Below, piece by piece: positions 37,397 to 48,983 of a stretch of 64,000 nt of DNA. The notes beneath the pieces are model-generated. The model was given only the letters and a program-made list of their open reading frames with translations, was not told the DNA's origin and ran no database searches. Position 1 is the stretch's first letter, and every line of letters begins with the position of its first letter. This stretch comes from Climacium dendroides (lineage: Eukaryota; Streptophyta; Bryopsida; Hypnales; Climaciaceae). The stretch is from contig OX467082.1 in the NCBI GenBank assembly GCA_950106755.1, forward strand, positions 20,894,001-20,958,000, in the 5' to 3' direction. Made by a program: the position numbers and the translations under genes.

Positions 37397-40300
37397 ATGG
37401 CTCTCCCGGCTCCTCCAGAGAGTGCACTCACCCCACCTCGGTTTGCGTTTCGCAACTCGATGATACCTCGACCGGCCAGCTGCAGCTTGAGGAAAGAGCC
37501 GGAAGACTTGAGCCCCAAGTCTGTGATTGTGGACAGACGGTTTGTGAGCCCCGCGTCGTCGTCTTCCAGCAGCATGGATAGGCATAACACGCTTTCAGAG
37601 GCTACACATCTGAAGTCTTGTGGACAGCCTCGCCATGACCGCGGCTACTCCATCTCTGACGGAGAATTGAGCGACCCCGACTCTTGTATGGATTCTGCTT
37701 GCACTTCTCTCGAACTCGGAAAGGTACATGGCCATGCCTCAGGGTTATGGTTACAATGGTTGCGATGGACCTGACAATGGCGACAATGTTAACTTTTCTT
37801 CCCTGCTTATGGGGCCGATGTTTTCTGGTTTTGCTCTGTTTTGTGGCATTGTATATTAGACCAAAGAATTGCTGACCAAATGTGTGCATCCTTGGTTACA
37901 ACAGGTTGGAAACTCTGGTCCATTAGAGTCACTTCCCGAGACTCATTCGTTAGCATTGGAGGCTACAAATTCGAATGTTGGCCTGGCGGAGGAGACGGCC
38001 AATGCTGTGCATGGTCAGTAAGAGGAAAACAGCTTTCACCACTTAAAAAAACATGTGCAGCTGTTTTTATTCAACAAGCACTAATAATGTTTGCATATCC
38101 TACATTTTGAAGTCGGTAGTACAATAGTCGGCATTTCAGCTCTCAAATATTTATACAGCCTCACTTTTGATTGACTTACCGACACGATGTATTTACCTCC
38201 ACGTACACAGGTCTGGAATCCTCGGAGACGGCAGCTATTTCCATGTTTGCTGAACGAAGCAGTGATTCTGGAAGGGGTGAACTCCATCGCTCCTCTTCAG
38301 CTGCTTTACGGAACAATAAATATTCCCAAGGTAGACTCCATGATGGTGATTAATTTAATGAACAATAAAAATCTCCTTGTAATCTAAAGTCTCCATTTCC
38401 ATACAGCAAGGGAGAGGTTCCATTGACCATACAGGTGAACTTTGAGCCTTTGCCCACAACAATCCAGAAACTGGTGTCATCTCAAACTTTGCACATTTGT
38501 TCTGTGTTAAAGTTAAAAATCAATTGCAAAAAACTAAATGCCAATAGATTAAGTTATTAGACACTTAAACACCAAACGAAGTTCACCAGTATGGTCAATG
38601 GAACCTCTAATGTATGGTTAATGGATCCCCTACTTTATCTTCATGCTTTCTGAGAGTGCAATTCATTCCTCAGCCAGTTTTAGGGTTTCCGCTCTTGTAA
38701 CCATTCAGACACGCAGAGTTGATGAGTAATTAGGTCAATTCAATCAAACTTTTTTCTTGGCAGCAGCGGAAGATACTTCAGTACTCCCCATCCCAAGATC
38801 AAGTAGCGATATTATACAGTCTAGCATCAGGGGGTTGCAGCAGTGTGCAGTGGAGGACGAGAACTGCGGCAATCCAGTCAGTGAGTGGTCTCAAACCTCG
38901 ACTTCATGTGAAAGTACTTCGGAGCAGGACGGGAAGGAAGAGGAGCCCTCCACCCGAAGCTACACACTTGAGTCTGGAAGCCGAAGTCGACGCAGAGATC
39001 ATCAAAGCTCCAGAGCAGCTGCAACCTTTTCTGCTGAGCTTCTGTCAACAAGTGGAAATCAGGTGGAGGATGCGAAGAGGTCTGGTAGTAGACCAGTTGC
39101 AGTAGGTCCAGGTGCAGCCAACAATTTCGGTTACCCTGGCACCCCCTTAGTACGCTTCTCTCCAAGCTGGTCGCAAGCTGGGACACCTCCTTCCAACAAC
39201 AACACGCTTTCATTCTCTGTTGCAAGCCCGAGAGTGGAGAAAGGGGTTGGATCTTTCAGCCCGGCTAACTCAACAGGTACATGAAACGTCTCCACTCTCC
39301 ATACAGTAGGGAGAGGTTCCATTCACCGTACAAGTGAATTTTGAACCTAGAAACTTGTACCATCTTCAATTTTGCACATTTATTTTGTGTTCAGCTAAGA
39401 ATTCAATTGCAAAATTCTAAATGTCAATAGATTAAATATTTTCACACTTATGACAAATCTATCTCACATGTATGGTCAATGGAGCCTCTGATGTATTGTA
39501 GAGCCTAGAGATACCTCACATGAAGTTACGTCTTATTGTATATACGAATGGTTTAGGTTTGCTATTGCTTTCATGGGATATTTACACCAAAACTCAGTTG
39601 CTGAGGATCACCTTAATTCATTATTTGTTGGATTAGTAAACATGAGAATCTAATGGTTTCGATACTGGCTTGATAGATCTGCCTATTGGTCTACGTTACC
39701 CGCATCGGTTTCTGTCTGGTCCCATCATGGGAAGTATGATTCCGAAGCCTCCTCCATCAAAATGGGATGACGCAGAGAAATGGATTGTCAGCCCTGGTCA
39801 CAGTGATCAGTCCCCAGCGCAACCCCATCACCGAGCTCTGCCGACTCAACCAACAGGTCAGTGCCTAATTAATGGTCATATATATATTCGTTAAAATAAT
39901 AGTGCGCCAAAACTGACATTCAAGTACACAAATCTCTAAATTAAAACTGAAATAGACCAGAGGTTCCAGATGACCTTCTGAAAAATGCCAATTAGCAAGT
40001 TCCCAATTTGCCTTCCAAACGAATATGGCGATGTTGTCTCTAGATACATCCATTTTTAATTGCAACTGATGGACGGAATTTCAGTAGCTAGATTTTTCGA
40101 GAGTGCAAATTAAACGGAGTTCACCCACCTCATCAAACTGCATTTAGTAACGATTTTGAATGACTGGTTTGATTGAATCTGGTGTAATCACCTTCCTGCG
40201 TACATTCTAGTGCTGTCACTGAATAGTGATCATCCTTAACGTACAGGAGCCAGCCCGCTCTGGACAGAAAGAGTGACAATTTGCATCAATTTTTTCATAT

Positions 40301-43300
40301 GAAGGATGTTGTGTCTGTCCTTACTTTCTGCACTTGAATGTCAGAGTTTCATCGCTACGAAACATGCCAGTGTCTTAACGAATATATGACCATTACATCG
40401 ACAGCCAATTGCTGCCCTCCTTCATTGCATTCCCCAACCAAATTTGCATCTTTTAATTTTTTGCTGATGAATTCTCCATCTCTCCTGCTTCCAGGCCGAA
40501 GAAACTCAATCACAGGCGCTCAGAGCTTCCGTTACTCCTTCGGCGCCGACAGCCCCGACTACGCCACTCCCCCCGGCGAGAAGCCCATGTCGCCCCACTT
40601 CGAGCACGCCTTCATCAACGCCGGCAAACTCGACTCCCCCCTCCACACCACTTCCACTCTAAAAAAGCGTTCCAAAGCTCTCTCCTTCGGCGACCTTTCC
40701 CGAAGATTCGACCCGTCCCGTGCCCCACCAGCACCTGGTCATGTCCAACAATCCATACCGACACAACAGGACACAGTCCAGTGCAGAGAAGACGACAACC
40801 AGTCGAAGGCCCTAATCTTGAACACACAAAGGGAAAGACTTGCATCCCCCCCAGCCCAGTCTCCCAAGCACACACGCTCCCTGTCCATGAAAGAGATCAG
40901 CAAAGTAGTTGTGGCACCCATCTGTTTCCCCGAGCCCAGTAGCTCTCGAGACATGGGGACTCAGATGACTCCAGCTGAAAGTTTACGGAACTCAACGTGC
41001 ACAACGCCAGGGTTGATGACTTCCCCAACTAGACACAACACGCCTGCGAGGTCGGGAAGCAGCAGAAGAGCTTGTTCGTTAGGGGCGTTTCCTGGAGGCG
41101 CGGTGGAGGCGCTGGAGCTGCAGAGCTGTCACTTGGCCAAGTTGGAGCTGCGGAAGCTGGCGGGGGATTGCGGGGGCTTGCTGGACAGGAACAGTGTGTG
41201 GACGACGCGGGAGGAGGAAGAGAGGGAGTGTGCGGCGAGCTTGCGAGGGGGGAGTGGGGAGCTCGGGAGGGGAGGAACGAATGGGGCGAAGGCGGTGGCG
41301 TGGGAGGAGGCGGAGCAAGCGAAAGCGCTAATCAGGTTGGTAGTGTTCTCTTCTAACTTCCATGAATTAATTTTTGTTGGATGTTGTTGGCGACGACGTG
41401 AGAGAGGATTCCATCGCACTTTTGCATGTATGATTCGGACACTGGTTGAATAAGATATGAGGGTTCAAACTATGGTCTAGGTGTACAGGTGTACCAAAAC
41501 CAACAGTAGGCCGAGCAAGCGAAAGCGCTAGTCAGGTTGGGAGTTCTCTTTTCCTCACGTCAATTTTTTTTGTTGGAGAATAATGGCGTTAATGGCAACT
41601 GGAAGAGGATTCCAATGCACTTTAGCATATGTTATTTGGACACTGGATGGATAAGTTATGAAGTTTCAAAGTTGACTGTCTCTAGGTGTAGCAATGACCA
41701 GCACTAGGCCGAGCAAGCAAAAGGTTTAGTCACACTAGGCTGAGCAAGCAAAAGCTCTACTCAGGTTGAAAATAGGTGTACTCAACAGCGACCTTAGACT
41801 CTCATGAATTGAGTGCGAACCCTAAACCAAGAACTAACAAGAGGCTCTTGTAAACTCACATGTTTTGTTTTTGTACATCTTGTGTCATCAAAATCTAATT
41901 TTTTCTGACACTTTGAAATCCTAATGTAGGTGTTGCATTTTTAGCAGTGTTGGTTATGCGTATACATACCTTAAGCATTGCAGGGAAGTCCCGAGTACAG
42001 AGACAAATGTTGAACCAGTGCATATGGACAACATTGTATCAGAAAGGGTTCTATATGGACAAGAAAGGACTAGAGTTGAAACATAAGCGGAATCAAAAAT
42101 TAGTATCAATATTCAAAGGGATACGGTTTCGACGCATGGCTATGCCTTAGTTCATTGAAATCAATTAACTTTCGATAATTGCAAATCCAAGAAATGAATC
42201 AAGTCCTGAGTTGAGCTGGGAATTATTGTCTTCGTTGTGAACTTTGGTTATAAGCACTGCTGCAATGTCCCTGTTAGTGTTCAATATTGAAGCAAATGCT
42301 GATTCAGCAAATCACGTGTCAATTGATACTAGTTCGACGTTGACACAGCTAGTTTTGAAACGATACTGAAATTAACTTAAGCACCTTTAGTCAAATATAT
42401 ATTCTTTCGATATTCATATGCGCTAGTTCATTGAATTAACTTAGTTTCCATAATTTCAAATTCAATAAGGAATCAAGTAATGTGAGTATCATCTTCGATC
42501 TACGTTTAGTAGTGATGGGGGCTCCGTATTGAATTTAGATTGGACTCCATGTATACTGGTTCAATGTTGAATCCAGCAGTTGGGACTTTTCTTACCCAGC
42601 GACCGTGAATCGTACGGGTGAAACTCTCTTCCTCAAAAAGGTAATAATGAATGTAATAAGAAAATAACAAAGGGTAACAATCCTCTCAATTGGTTTAAGA
42701 TTCATGTATGTCAATTGAGAAAACTTTGTATTCCAATGAGGCAACAACATATGACGCAACTTAGATGGCAATGAGTTCAAGTACAGTAACATAACGTGGT
42801 TTGGGCAGGTATAAGAACAAAGAGGCAAAGATCAAGGCTTGGGAGGAGCTCCAGCAAGCCCAAGCGGAAGCAGAGATGAAGAAGATTGAGGTAAGCGAAT
42901 TCCATTACATTGTCCGTTTTTATGTGGGAGAGGCCATCACAACATATGATAAAATGCTTAAACTGACGCAATTAGTATCCTCTACCTTGAGACATTCAGA
43001 TTACACAACCTCAATGGACCCCATTTTAGGAGAGATGACAGTCTCTTATTGGATGATGTCTTATTGGGCATGTTCTTTTTCATAACGTAGGGTTGCTTTA
43101 CTATTACAATGCCCTTCTTTAGAGACCTTTGATTGAGCATGGTTGACCAAGATCCAGCCATCCAGCCATCGAGGTTATGTTTGGTAGTGTGAAAGCAAGA
43201 GCCTCATTATGAGAAATAACATCCCTTGCCACTGCCGTGACTTAGTATGTTATTTCTCATAACAAGGCTTTGCTTTCACATTACCTCGTCCATTACTACC

Positions 43301-43572
43301 CTTTCAACATTTATTACCACCTTCCAGCTTTAATTTGCGAGTCCACCACCCGTGGGTTGCAGGCCAAGACGGAGAAGATCCTGGCTGATGCCAATGAGAA
43401 GATGAGAGGGAGAATGGCCATGGCAGCCAAGAAGGCAGCGGATATGAGAGCAGCTGCGGAGGCGGATCGGAATGAGCAAGCTGCCAAAGCTGCGGAGAAA
43501 GCGGACTTAATTCGCAAAACGGGCCTTCTCTCTCCTGCTCGCACATCCTTCGCATCCTGCTTTCTCGTTTAA
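37397..43572 (+). CDS. Remorin, long group 5/6-like type
   Basis: Remorins are plant-specific proteins of the inner plasma-membrane leaflet that organise membrane nanodomains. Exons read: 37397-37723, 37905-38013, 38211-38330, 38764-39276, 39677-39856, 40495-41335, 42809-42890, 43363-43572. All junctions are GT...AG and phases agree, giving 793 residues. The ATG sits in CACCATGG. Residues 1-680 look disordered and rich in Ser and Pro. They carry motifs of long remorins: PSKWDDAEKWI (383-393), SFGDLSRRF, RSLSMKEI and RDMGTQMTP. The Remorin_C domain (about 680-788) starts AVAWEEAEQAKALIR, continues YKNKEAKIKAWEELQQAQAE, and then forms a helical coiled-coil-like stretch with DLIRKTG. The tail ends SFASCFLV; Cys790 fits the known S-acylation anchor. 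Exon 3 has a second in-phase donor after 38276 that removes 18 residues. Introns carry MITEs and a tandem duplication. The family call is firm; exons 2-3 are least certain. Confidence 0.9.
38414..38607. mobile_element. Intronic MITE copy 1 (remorin intron 3)
   Basis: Left end GAGGTTCCATTGACCATAC and right end GTATGGTCAATGGAACCTC are perfect complements, and pairing continues (AGGTGAACTT / AAGTTCACCA). A diverged sister lies in the next intron. No coding content. Confidence 0.85.
39313..39488. mobile_element. Intronic MITE copy 2 (remorin intron 4)
   Basis: Left end GAGGTTCCATTCACCGTAC and right end GTATGGTCAATGGAGCCTC, with the same body as 38414-38607 (TTTGCACATTT, TCAATTGCAAAA, CTAAATG(C/T)CAATAGATTAA). 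Even the sequence before it (CTCCATACAG(C/T)A(A/G)GGGA) is shared, so the two may derive from one duplicated intron segment and not from two insertions. Confidence 0.8.
41311..41770. repeat. Tandem duplication of exon 6 end and its splice donor
   Basis: The last 25 bases of exon 6 plus the GTTGG donor (41311-41340) recur in the intron at 41511, about 200 bp on. Shorter, more mutated versions lie at 41709 and 41740. The first two units are homologous along their full 200 bp (AGAGGATTCCA, TTCGGACACTGG/TTTGGACACTGG, CTAGGTGTA). The copy at 41511 keeps AGCGCTAGTCAG|GTTGGG, a usable-looking donor; the fourth keeps CTACTCAG|GTTG. Confidence 0.9.
43183..43285. mobile_element. 103-bp foldback in remorin intron 7
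   Basis: GGTAGTGTGAAAGCAAGAGCC at the left is answered by GGCTTTGCTTTCACATTACC at the right. An inner stem ATTATGAGAAATAACAT pairs with ATGTTATTTCTCATAA. The loop is about 25 bases. It lies 77 bp before the last exon. Read as a MITE or foldback; nothing is encoded. Confidence 0.75.
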
Positions 43573-44297
43573 ACTACGATCCTCAGTGGCTCATTTCTGT
43601 ATAGATTTTGCTTTCTGGTTTAAATGTCTTCCTCATTTTGTTACCAGCGAATTCTTGTAACATTTTTCTTTCGCAACCTCCTGCCACTACGAACCATGGT
43701 GGGCGATTCTCGGCTTGATCACGACAATCTGAGAGTTGGGTACGATGCATGTGTTCACCAATTGCCTATCATAGTTGATGTCAGCAAGAAAAAGAGGTGC
43801 CTGGGCTTTGAATGTTAAGCTTATGTTGTTGCACTGCTTTGCATCAACAAGTGTTCTGTGCATTTTTACATTTGAAGACCTGGAAATCCATTGAATTTCT
43901 TAAACTAATTTTTTCCACTAATTAGTAGAAATGTAATGAAAGGCCAGATCTATACTTTCCTGCAAGCCAGGGCCTCCTTCACATCCTGCTTTAATCAATT
44001 CCTAGTTTGAATGTTATCCTCGTTCTGTCTGTACTTCTACAACCAGCGACGAAGCAATTGATTGAATCGTGCAACCTCCGGCCACTACCATGGTGATTAA
44101 TTCCTTGCTTGATAATTTGAGAGTTCCTTCAGTGATTGCAATTGGCAAATGCGTTTTTGCTGTAGGTGGTGCTGCTGGAGTTTATAATGTTGATGTTGTT
44201 CAGTGGATTTTACTTTACTTATAGTTAAGTATATTGAAATTCTTAAACTGATTTTTAATTTGCATGAATGGGAGAACTGAATTGACATGAAAGGCCA
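43545..44297. repeat. Duplicated 3' end and downstream flank of the remorin gene
   Basis: The stretch from the last codons of the remorin gene (CACATCC...CATCCTGCTTT) through its downstream flank recurs about 430 bp further on. The second copy begins near 43975 (CCTTCACATCCTGCTTTAATC). Shared order: ACCAGCGA, GCAACCTCC(T/G)GCCACTAC, CCATGGTG, CTTGAT...GAGAGTT, GAA(A)TTCTTAAACT(A/G)ATTTTT, TGAAAGGCC. The second copy is decayed and has no frame. Confidence 0.75.
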
Positions 44298-44299
44298 GC

Positions 44300-45227
44300 T
44301 TGGAACTTGAAGATGGGGTAAGGCTTGGGATACAGTGTGAATGAAAAGGAATGCAGCAGGGAGGGTTTGATTATGAGGCCGAGGGTTGGTTCTTACTACA
44401 CGATTCTCGAAGTCACTCCTCAAGTTCCTGACAGCACCCACCATAACTCAGCTCAATCACCACTCTCACTGATCATTAAGTTCCTCAAATTTGTTCCAAT
44501 CGAGCATTGTGAGGCCATTCTCAAGTGCAGAACGCCGATTGAATATGATTAATTACAAGAAAGGCCCCCTGGACAAGACCAATTGTTCTAGATACAAGTG
44601 TGGAACCCAACCGAGTTGATCCTTGCCTACCCAATTTCATATAACTGCCGACTATCATCACAGATGAACTCGGGTGACAACGTTCTATACTGGCTTGACA
44701 GTAGTCACTTGCATTGCTGAACAAAACGTGGTGTAGTGCACTTGCATTCGTGAAATTGTAGTGCACTTGCACTTACAACTCTTTTTCGCGAAATTATTGT
44801 GTCCAAAACTTCAAGCACTTTCTGCATAGATCTGCATGGAAGTATGTACAACTTGAGGCAATGTGTCCATAAGTAGTCGCCACTCATTGAAGTGTCTAAT
44901 TTGAGACAATGTGTTTATATGAAGTTGTCACACTCGTTGAGAATCGGAGCCGATTAACAATTTCCTTCATTGAAAAATGATCTTCACGCTTACTGATTGA
45001 AGACTCGTCTTCATGATACCGAAAGACTCATCTGTCTGTAAGTGAAGAAAGCGAGAGAAGATAAGGTTCAAATGTATCCAAATCTTTCGCTTCCTCTAAC
45101 TGATCCACCCAATCCAACATTGAAAGCACTGTCTCTTTCATTCCCAAGCTATGCTAGTGTGAAAACCATTATTCCTTTCCGGAAATGTCGATAGATGCTT
45201 CTCCCCTCTCTGCGGTCGCAACACGGT
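44300..45227. other. Convergent intergenic region
   Basis: Lies between the 3' ends of the remorin (+) and lipase (-) genes. It contains small imperfect duplications: GTAGTGCACTTGCA near 44731 and 44757, and TTGAG(G/A)CAATGTGT near 44853 and 44900. It presumably includes the lipase 3' untranslated region. No further gene seen. Confidence 0.5.
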
Positions 45228-46397
45228 CTAGCTGATTTCGTAAGCGTGGGCCAAGTGACGACGAGTACGGGGGAACAAACGAGCCTGAAAGCGATGGAGC
45301 CCAATCGTCTCGTCGGTGTACTTATGCCACTGCCGAAGACTGTGCGCCAAAACAGGGTTCTGCTTTTTCCAGGTGCTGATGTACAAATTGGCAGAAGGGA
45401 CCACATCCGAGAAGTACTTGGCGTCCTTCTCGAAAAGGCGCGTGAAGATGTCTTGCGGAGAGATGAGTTGCGCCACACGTGTGACCATCTCGTGCCGTTT
45501 CTTGAAGTACTTGATGTAGCGATGGCACACGACGTCGCTGGGGTTGAGGTAGAAATGCGGCGTCCAGTGCTCCAGCTTCTGGAACAGCGTCCACTCGGCT
45601 TGCAGGGCTCCGTTTTCGGGGATTAGCGCCTCCCACCACATGGCTGAATCCGAGGGTTTTTTCTTCGCCACAATTTGCATGTTGGACGCATCCCATACAT
45701 CGGGATCTCTCTGTCTCTGGTTGTGTGGAGCGCTCGGCTTGGGGATTGCCTTCTGCGTGGCGAAGTCGACGACCGTCAGCAAAGGCGGGTTGAAGACGTG
45801 TGTGTCGATGGCGATTCCGTGAGAACCAACCAAGTACCTCCCCACCTGGAGAGCTATGGCGCCCCCGAGCGAGTGCCCGGTGAGACAAATCTCCTCCTGG
45901 GTGCCGTACCTCCTTAGAAACGCCTGCACCACCTCCCAAACGCGCTCCTGCGTGCGACGCATGCGACCGGTTTTGTGGAGAGATCCGACGGAAATGTTCA
46001 CGTCGGCTACCAGGTCGTCCAGCTTGTGCGGGATGGTGCCCCTCAACACGATAGCCAAGCGAGGAGCGACGTCGTTGGGATGCGCGTCTCGGCGAAGCAG
46101 AAACTCCAGTCCCAGTTCCTTGAGCTCACTAGCGCGCATCTCAATCGGTCGAAAGGTCTCCCAGTGCCGCTTCCCGTAATTCTCCGCCCGCCCATTCTGA
46201 TACCCCAAGAGCGTGGCCACGGTGTCGCCGAGGCGATCGAGGTCTCGGAAGTACACGCCATGCACCAGCATCGACAGCGCGGAACGCAGCGACAGGTCGC
46301 TGTAGTCGTACTCGGCGGCATTGCGCTTCTTCTGCTCGTGCTTGTGGTACTTCCGGGCTCCAATAGCGAGAGCTACACCCGCAACCAACAGGGCCAT
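45228..46397 (-). CDS. Class 3 lipase-like alpha/beta hydrolase (At4g10955 type)
   Basis: A single uninterrupted 389-codon frame. The family hydrolyses ester bonds in lipids; the substrate of this branch is not established. Seen: a short hydrophobic start (MALLVAGVALAIG, a possible membrane anchor or signal), FRPIEM near 83-87, and the strand LAIVLRGT (114-121) that supplies the oxyanion region. The nucleophile elbow GHSLGG is at 174-179 with Ser176. FNPP at 202-205 and YLNPSDVVCHRYIKYF at 283-298 are typical of the At4g10955 branch (named GDSL esterase in databases although it has the lipase_3 GxSxG motif). AHSLRQW at 351-357 probably holds the catalytic His352. Length is near the family's usual 350-390. 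The gene is distinctly GC-richer than its surroundings. It converges on the remorin gene; no shared function is implied. Confidence 0.93.
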   Translation of the reverse strand: MALLVAGVALAIGARKYHKHEQKKRNAAEYDYSDLSLRSALSMLVHGVYFRDLDRLGDTVATLLGYQNGRAENYGKRHWETFRPIEMRASELKELGLEFLLRRDAHPNDVAPRLAIVLRGTIPHKLDDLVADVNISVGSLHKTGRMRRTQERVWEVVQAFLRRYGTQEEICLTGHSLGGAIALQVGRYLVGSHGIAIDTHVFNPPLLTVVDFATQKAIPKPSAPHNQRQRDPDVWDASNMQIVAKKKPSDSAMWWEALIPENGALQAEWTLFQKLEHWTPHFYLNPSDVVCHRYIKYFKKRHEMVTRVAQLISPQDIFTRLFEKDAKYFSDVVPSANLYISTWKKQNPVLAHSLRQWHKYTDETIGLHRFQARLFPRTRRHLAHAYEIS

Positions 46398-47390
46398 TAA
46401 TTCTCAACAATGAATCCACGATCGCACGCTTCCGAACACTGCACGACCGCCGCTGCACAATCCGCCGCACCCGAGCCCTGCAATACAGATGAGCACTACC
46501 GACTCGACTTCATCAATGTTAACTGTTGAAGCTCAAGCCAACTCAACGACACACACACACACAGAGACGGTGAGTACCGTCGGCACAGTGCAACTTTAGG
46601 TTCCTGCGTCTCTCCATCTTCCTAGCCCCTGCCATTTGTTTCTTCTTGCGTCTCGTTGTAATACAGACAGACAGATCCTACAGACATTTTCATTGTGTGT
46701 TTGAGACGAAGGCAGGCGGACCTTTCTATCCTGCAGTTTCAGCTTATTATAGATAATTATATGATTGAAAACTCAAGTCGTGGTTTTGGAAAAATGTTGA
46801 CTTCCGACAGGCCACTTGTGTCTGGCGGCCTTGTATTTTCACCCCTTTGCAATGAAATTGCGTTTTGCGTTTCATTTGTTTCAAAAAAAGGAAGAAAAGA
46901 AAGAAAAGTGTTGAATTCTGGATCAGCCAGGACCCCCGCGTCGGTAGAATCTGAAATTGAATGATAATCCTGTGTTCAATTCGGATGATTGGGTCACTGG
47001 GTCAACTGAAGAATCGATGGAATTCAGCTATCGGCACTGGTAGTCCGGTCGTCACGGTTCCATCGATCAGTCGTGACACTGGACTGCAAACGGAGAATCA
47101 AAGGGAATTATAGTCCGTTCCCGAGTCGGAAGCTTCCAGACACACGGAATCTGGGTCGAGACACTCTTCCCCGTTGGAAGAGATCAGCGGAGGGATGCTC
47201 CGAACCAAATTGTTTAGTGTTCTATTTGGCATTGCTCCAAATTTTTGTCTCGTTGGAAAATGCAAACTTGAGAACAATTCATCAAACAATCAATGAACAA
47301 AATGGTCTCATATGACTCCTCATCTAGCTACAATCATACAATTCCACTCGAAACTGTCATTTGATTCTATTTCAAAGTGCAAAAGTCTTC
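46398..47390 (-). promoter_or_regulatory. Upstream region of the lipase gene
   Basis: Presumed promoter and 5' leader, read leftwards into the gene. An (AC)n run lies at 46549-46564. Around 46810-46910 the phrase CAGGCCACTTGTG, then TTTCATTTGTTTCAAA and AAGAAAAGAAA, echoes 35955-36020 upstream of the remorin gene (CCGGCCACTTGTG, TTTCATTTGTTTTAAA, AAGAAAAGAAA). The two promoters may share a dispersed repeat. No other gene is supported. Confidence 0.4.
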
Positions 47391-48363
47391 AAATGTTTTT
47401 TGTGTATCTTACCATAGGATCTTGCACTAAACTAGTATAATAATGTTTGGATATTTACAATTGAGGTGAAGACAATCTAGGTTTTTTGCACTTTGTGTGC
47501 CTCACTCACTCTAACCTCTAAAGGACCTTTGTGGTACTTAGATGATATGGAAGGATCTTTTTTTTTTGCACCAAAGTAAATTCAGAGCCCTTCCCCATTA
47601 TAGACCTAAACTTTTAGCCTCTCTAAATCATCAAATCACAATTTCGCAAATCATAACATTGCTAAATCCTCAAATGATACAACACTAGAATACAAAGGTT
47701 GATGCAAGAGAGCTTGAAGTTTAAATCTTAGAGTGGTTGATGGAGTATATAGCCAATATTGTCTTAATGATGTAGAATGCGTAGTGCATGATGTGGAATG
47801 TGCAATGCATGATGTGGAATGGATGTTGTAAGAAGATGCTACGAGCTACATACAATACTGGTACATGATGAATCTAATTCAATATCATCCAAATTATAAA
47901 TTTTCATAGCCTCACTTTCATCCAAATTAACACTTATCAAGGTGAATTCATTGAAGAGGGGAGCATAACTTTTATAAATTCTCTTAACAGTTAATATTAA
48001 CACTTACTAGTGTATTTGGGGGAATTTTTGGAGGGAGTACAATTTTCTTTAACATATATGTGATTTTTACATTTATCAGGGTAATAACTATTAAAAGTGG
48101 ACTGTTACAAGTATTAGAATGTGTGTAATGAATTTTAGAAATTTTGATTGCACAAATTGCAAAAAATCTATGTTTAAAGTGAAGAAAACAGCTTTTTTTG
48201 CTCATTGCTAGACTACATTTTTTGACTTTGAACCTTTTTTATTTAAATTTTTTGCACTAAAGAGTTGTGAGTTTTAAATTTTTATGGTAGGAAATTGAGT
48301 TGAGAGTATGGGAAAAAAATTATTTCAAGAAAATTTAATTTTCATTCTTAAGAAAATTGTTAA
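47391..48363. mobile_element. Left part of outer TTAA element D (boundary uncertain)
   Basis: From about 48100 the sequence matches the left interior of elements B and C (ATTTTAGAAATTTTGA, ATGTTTAAAGTGAA, TTTTGCACTA, GGAAATTGAGTTGAGAGT). It stops at 48363, where element A is inserted at TTAA. The match resumes after A, at 52671. A left terminus of the expected CCCCTAAAGGACC kind was not found at the expected distance near 47980; CCTCTAAAGGACC at about 47514 is a candidate if the arm contains another insertion. Confidence 0.55.
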
Positions 48364-48983
48364 CCCCTAAAGTTCCTTGACTATGTTTTTATCAAAAATG
48401 ATCAAAAATTGCCATTTCTTGTACAAGTTCCAAATTTTTGAAAAATATAATTTTTGAACACATGTAACCATATTAAGATCTTGTAGTATTCTAGTTTGAT
48501 AATATGTGGAACCAATTTTGAAAATTTTCCCTAAACAAATTGCAAAATATTAGCATTTGAAGTGCAAAAATCCTTCTTTGGACCTTACAAAAAACCAAGC
48601 AACTGCACTTCACAAGGTTAGATCATTATGAAAAAATGTCCAAAATGGTTGTACTTCTTTGGATTCATTTTTCAAGGCAGGTTGGATACATGCTTAAAAA
48701 ATTTTAGATCATTTGGAATTGTACAACATATAGGAAAAAAATATTAAGTAAAAAGAAGTACAAAATGATTTGAATAATAAATTCATAATAATTTATTTAT
48801 AGAATTGAAAAATGACAATTCCAATTTTTGTAATATTTTAATAAACAATATACATCCTACGATTTTATTTTTTTCCAAAAATATTGAAAATTAAGTTAAA
48901 TAAAGGACTTCAAAATTTATTTTAGAGTAGAGAATCCATAAATACCTACAAACTAATATTCTTCATTACTTTTGACTCATTAA

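Noticed and set aside
41072..41419. Alternative frames over remorin exon 6
   Set aside because: They overlap the Remorin_C entry in other frames and have skewed Arg/Gly or Pro composition from GC-rich coding; no domain.
45195..46470. Long frames antisense to and overlapping the lipase
   Set aside because: They are shadows of a GC-rich coding region; only the 389-codon frame has family motifs.
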